NCBI GenBank assembly: GCA_041684965.1
Contig: JAWLGR010000002.1
Location: 62,001-126,000, forward strand
Length of the DNA: 64,000 nt
Origin: Mariniphaga sp041684965
Lineage (GTDB): Bacteria; Bacteroidota; Bacteroidia; Bacteroidales; Prolixibacteraceae
Direction: 5' to 3'
The translations under genes and the position numbers were made by a program. Shown here one piece after another: positions 62,311-64,000 of the stretch (position 1 is its first letter; each line of letters starts with the position of its first letter). The notes under the pieces are model-generated. The model did not search any database. It saw nothing but the letters and a program-made list of their open reading frames with translations, and was not told the origin of the DNA.

Positions 62311-64000
62311 TTACTTTATCAATTCGACACTTCTTTTAACGAATTTATCCAAATCAGCACCTTTTAACATTCCATTACCAAGTAATGCTAAATCAACCAA
62401 TTGTTTGGCGAGTTTATTTTTTTTGCCAAATTCGGAAAGTTTTCCCCTTTTATTTTCTTCCAGTTTAACCAAATCGTTATTCAGGTTTTCAAGTTTTTCT
62501 TTTTCGGCTTGTGGAACTTCCTCTTCCTTCTTATCCTTTTGAGCTTTTTCAAGTTCACTTATTTCAGATTTCTTACTTTGGATTTCAGCTGAAAGCTTCT
62601 CTAATGCTGTTCCCAGTTTTTTATCTTTAGCATCCAGTACCTTTTTAACTAGTGGATGGGAAGTGTTAACCACCAGATTCAGGCTATCGGGCATATCGCC
62701 ATAAAAATTCACACCGCCCTGCATCTGACTCATGTCTTTCATACGGCGCATCCATTCACTGCGGGTGATTACCATAGGGCTTGCCTGTTCCCCAAGTTCT
62801 TTAAAATCGATGATAAATGAATGGCTGTTGCTTTCGGGACACACTGCCTGAAACACCGGCGACAGTTCCTGTTTTTCTTCCCAGGTTAGTTCTTTTTTAT
62901 CGGTATCTTCTTTACTGACCAGGTTCTCTATAACATCCGAATCTACCCGGACAAAATGTTTGTTTGAATCTTTTTGCTCAAACCGGCTTATTAAATGCGG
63001 TGCAAGTACACCATCAAGCACCAGCACATCGTATCCCTTACTGCGGGCATCTTCTACAAAAGTATATTGTTCATCTTTATTGGTGGTGTAAAGATAGACC
63101 AGCTTTTTATCTTTGTCGGTCTGATTATCTTTTATGAGTTTTTCATACTCTTCAATAGTAAAGTATTTATCTTCAGTGTTTTTAAAGAGGAAGAATTTCA
63201 TCGCGCGATCATAAAACTTATCATCGGTGAGCATCCCGTATTCTATGAAAATTTTCAAGTCATCCCATTTTTTTTCAAATTCTGTACGTTTATCCTTGAA
63301 AATTTCAGTTAACCTGTCAGCAACTTTTTTCGAAATATGGCTGCTTATCTTCTTCACATTGGAATCACTTTGCAGGTAAGAACGGGAAACATTCAGCGGA
63401 ATATCGGGAGAATCGAGGACACCATGCAGCAGTGTCAGGAACTCAGGTACAATTCCTTCTACCGAGTCGGTAACGAACACCTGATTGCTGTATAGCTGAA
63501 TCTTATTTTTCTGGACCTCAAAATTGTTTTTAATTTTTGGGAAGTAAAGAATCCCCGTCAGGTTGAACGGATAATCGACATTCAGATGAATATTAAAAAG
63601 AGGTTCGTCAGCCATGGGATAAAGACGACGATAAAAATTCTGGTAATCTTCATCTTTCAAATCAGTCGGAGTTTTTGTCCAGGCAGGTTCCGTATCATTT
63701 ATTTGATTGTCATCATTTGTATCTTCTTGTTTTCCATCTTTCCACTCTTTCTTCTTGCCGAACAGAACAGGGACAGGAAGAAATTTACAGTATTTTTCCA
63801 GGATTTCTCCAATTTTGTTTTCGTCAAGGAATTCTTCTGAATCGCTGTTAATATGCATTATAATATCTGTACCTACCTCATTTTTATCTGTTTCGGTAAT
63901 GCTGTATTCTGGTGTTCCGTCACAGCTCCATTTTACTGCCTGAGTATCTTTCCGAAATGATTTTGTGATGATTTCAACCTTTTTGGAAACCATGAATGAG
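62311..64000 (-). CDS. htpG: Molecular chaperone HtpG (Hsp90), 5' end beyond window
   Basis: The visible 563 codons begin within the N-terminal ATPase domain: the last codons at the window edge read S-F-M-V-S-K-K, matching the SAFxV strand of Hsp90, and the frame continues past base 64000. The middle domain has FYRRLYPMADEPLFNIHLNV, IQLYSNQVFVTDSVEGIVPE and LDSPDIPLNVSRSYLQSDSN with the catalytic Arg of NVSRS. A lysine-rich insertion (KKEWKDGKQEDTND) and an acidic C-terminal coiled coil are long but usual for Bacteroidota. HtpG is an ATP-dependent cytosolic chaperone. The next gene to its left is convergent. Confidence 0.97.
   Translation of the reverse strand, partial: SFMVSKKVEIITKSFRKDTQAVKWSCDGTPEYSITETDKNEVGTDIIMHINSDSEEFLDENKIGEILEKYCKFLPVPVLFGKKKEWKDGKQEDTNDDNQINDTEPAWTKTPTDLKDEDYQNFYRRLYPMADEPLFNIHLNVDYPFNLTGILYFPKIKNNFEVQKNKIQLYSNQVFVTDSVEGIVPEFLTLLHGVLDSPDIPLNVSRSYLQSDSNVKKISSHISKKVADRLTEIFKDKRTEFEKKWDDLKIFIEYGMLTDDKFYDRAMKFFLFKNTEDKYFTIEEYEKLIKDNQTDKDKKLVYLYTTNKDEQYTFVEDARSKGYDVLVLDGVLAPHLISRFEQKDSNKHFVRVDSDVIENLVSKEDTDKKELTWEEKQELSPVFQAVCPESNSHSFIIDFKELGEQASPMVITRSEWMRRMKDMSQMQGGVNFYGDMPDSLNLVVNTSHPLVKKVLDAKDKKLGTALEKLSAEIQSKKSEISELEKAQKDKKEEEVPQAEKEKLENLNNDLVKLEENKRGKLSEFGKKNKLAKQLVDLALLGNGMLKGADLDKFVKRSVELIK

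Noticed and set aside
1..64000. CRISPR array, tRNA, rRNA, insertion sequence, prophage
   Set aside because: No direct-repeat/spacer pattern, no cloverleaf, and no transposase, integrase or phage genes were seen anywhere in the window.

Overview
The window is chromosomal DNA from a member of the Bacteroidota. The evidence is low G+C, Bacteroidota-type secretion (type IX C-terminal sorting domains, many lipoproteins), a GntR regulator of the fucose type fused to a sugar-binding-protein-like sensor, promoter boxes close to TAnnTTTG, and a rich stock of sulfatases and glycosidases. A marine or gut-like polysaccharide degrader of the Bacteroidales/Marinilabiliales kind fits best. This placement is inference from gene content; no rRNA is present.

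Layout. (1) 1-5488: a truncated exported FAD oxidoreductase diverges from an L-fucose isomerase gene, a lipoprotein gene and a fucose-type GntR regulator. (2) 5606-10427: an AI-2E-family permease, then a probable stress cassette (DUF2383 four-helix bundle, PfpI-like amidotransferase, topoisomerase IB, small membrane protein, and an N-terminally truncated DUF748/AsmA-like remnant). (3) 11137-30581: a long, almost wholly minus-strand polysaccharide locus: two S1 sulfatases, an oligogalacturonate-lyase-like beta-propeller, a Tat-exported TIM-barrel isomerase, GH20, HEAT protein, Tat-exported Gfo/Idh/MocA protein, serine hydrolase, a giant GH9-like protein whose DAGD motif reads NGSN, a GH27-like remnant, and a giant lamin-tail-domain T9SS protein. 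No SusC/SusD pair is visible. (4) 30772-40267: a second minus-strand cluster with a DUF1080 lipoprotein, FCD-type GntR, a CE15 glucuronoyl esterase fused to a clan-A glycosidase, a tartrate/isopropylmalate-dehydrogenase-family enzyme, a cyclase-family hydrolase, a four-carbon-acid-sugar kinase, an ACS-type MFS permease and a Gfo/Idh/MocA dehydrogenase. Most spacings are -4 to +7 bases. I read it as an uptake and catabolic route for a uronic or aldonic acid released from an ester-linked glycan. This is the best candidate for an undescribed system.

(5) 40268-41399 is a non-coding stretch with a nine-unit 11-bp tandem repeat. (6) 41400-57290 is mostly housekeeping: IorAB, YjbQ, RarA, AlkD-like, HI0933-like flavoprotein, MurB, exported nitrilase, MltG, flavodiiron protein, YaaA, an octaheme cytochrome with HEAT and TPR repeats, and an M20 amidohydrolase. 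(7) 57559-60579 is a two-gene unit of an MttB-family methyltransferase and a GH31 glycosidase. It is followed by a saccharopine-dehydrogenase-like protein and, running off the right edge, HtpG with a clear intrinsic terminator.

How it fits together: exported or surface enzymes desulfate and cut complex glycans (region 3), and esters of uronic acids are split and the acid imported and oxidised (region 4). Fucose, a common decoration of such glycans, is isomerised (region 1). All assignments come from reading motifs in the sequence; no database search was run.
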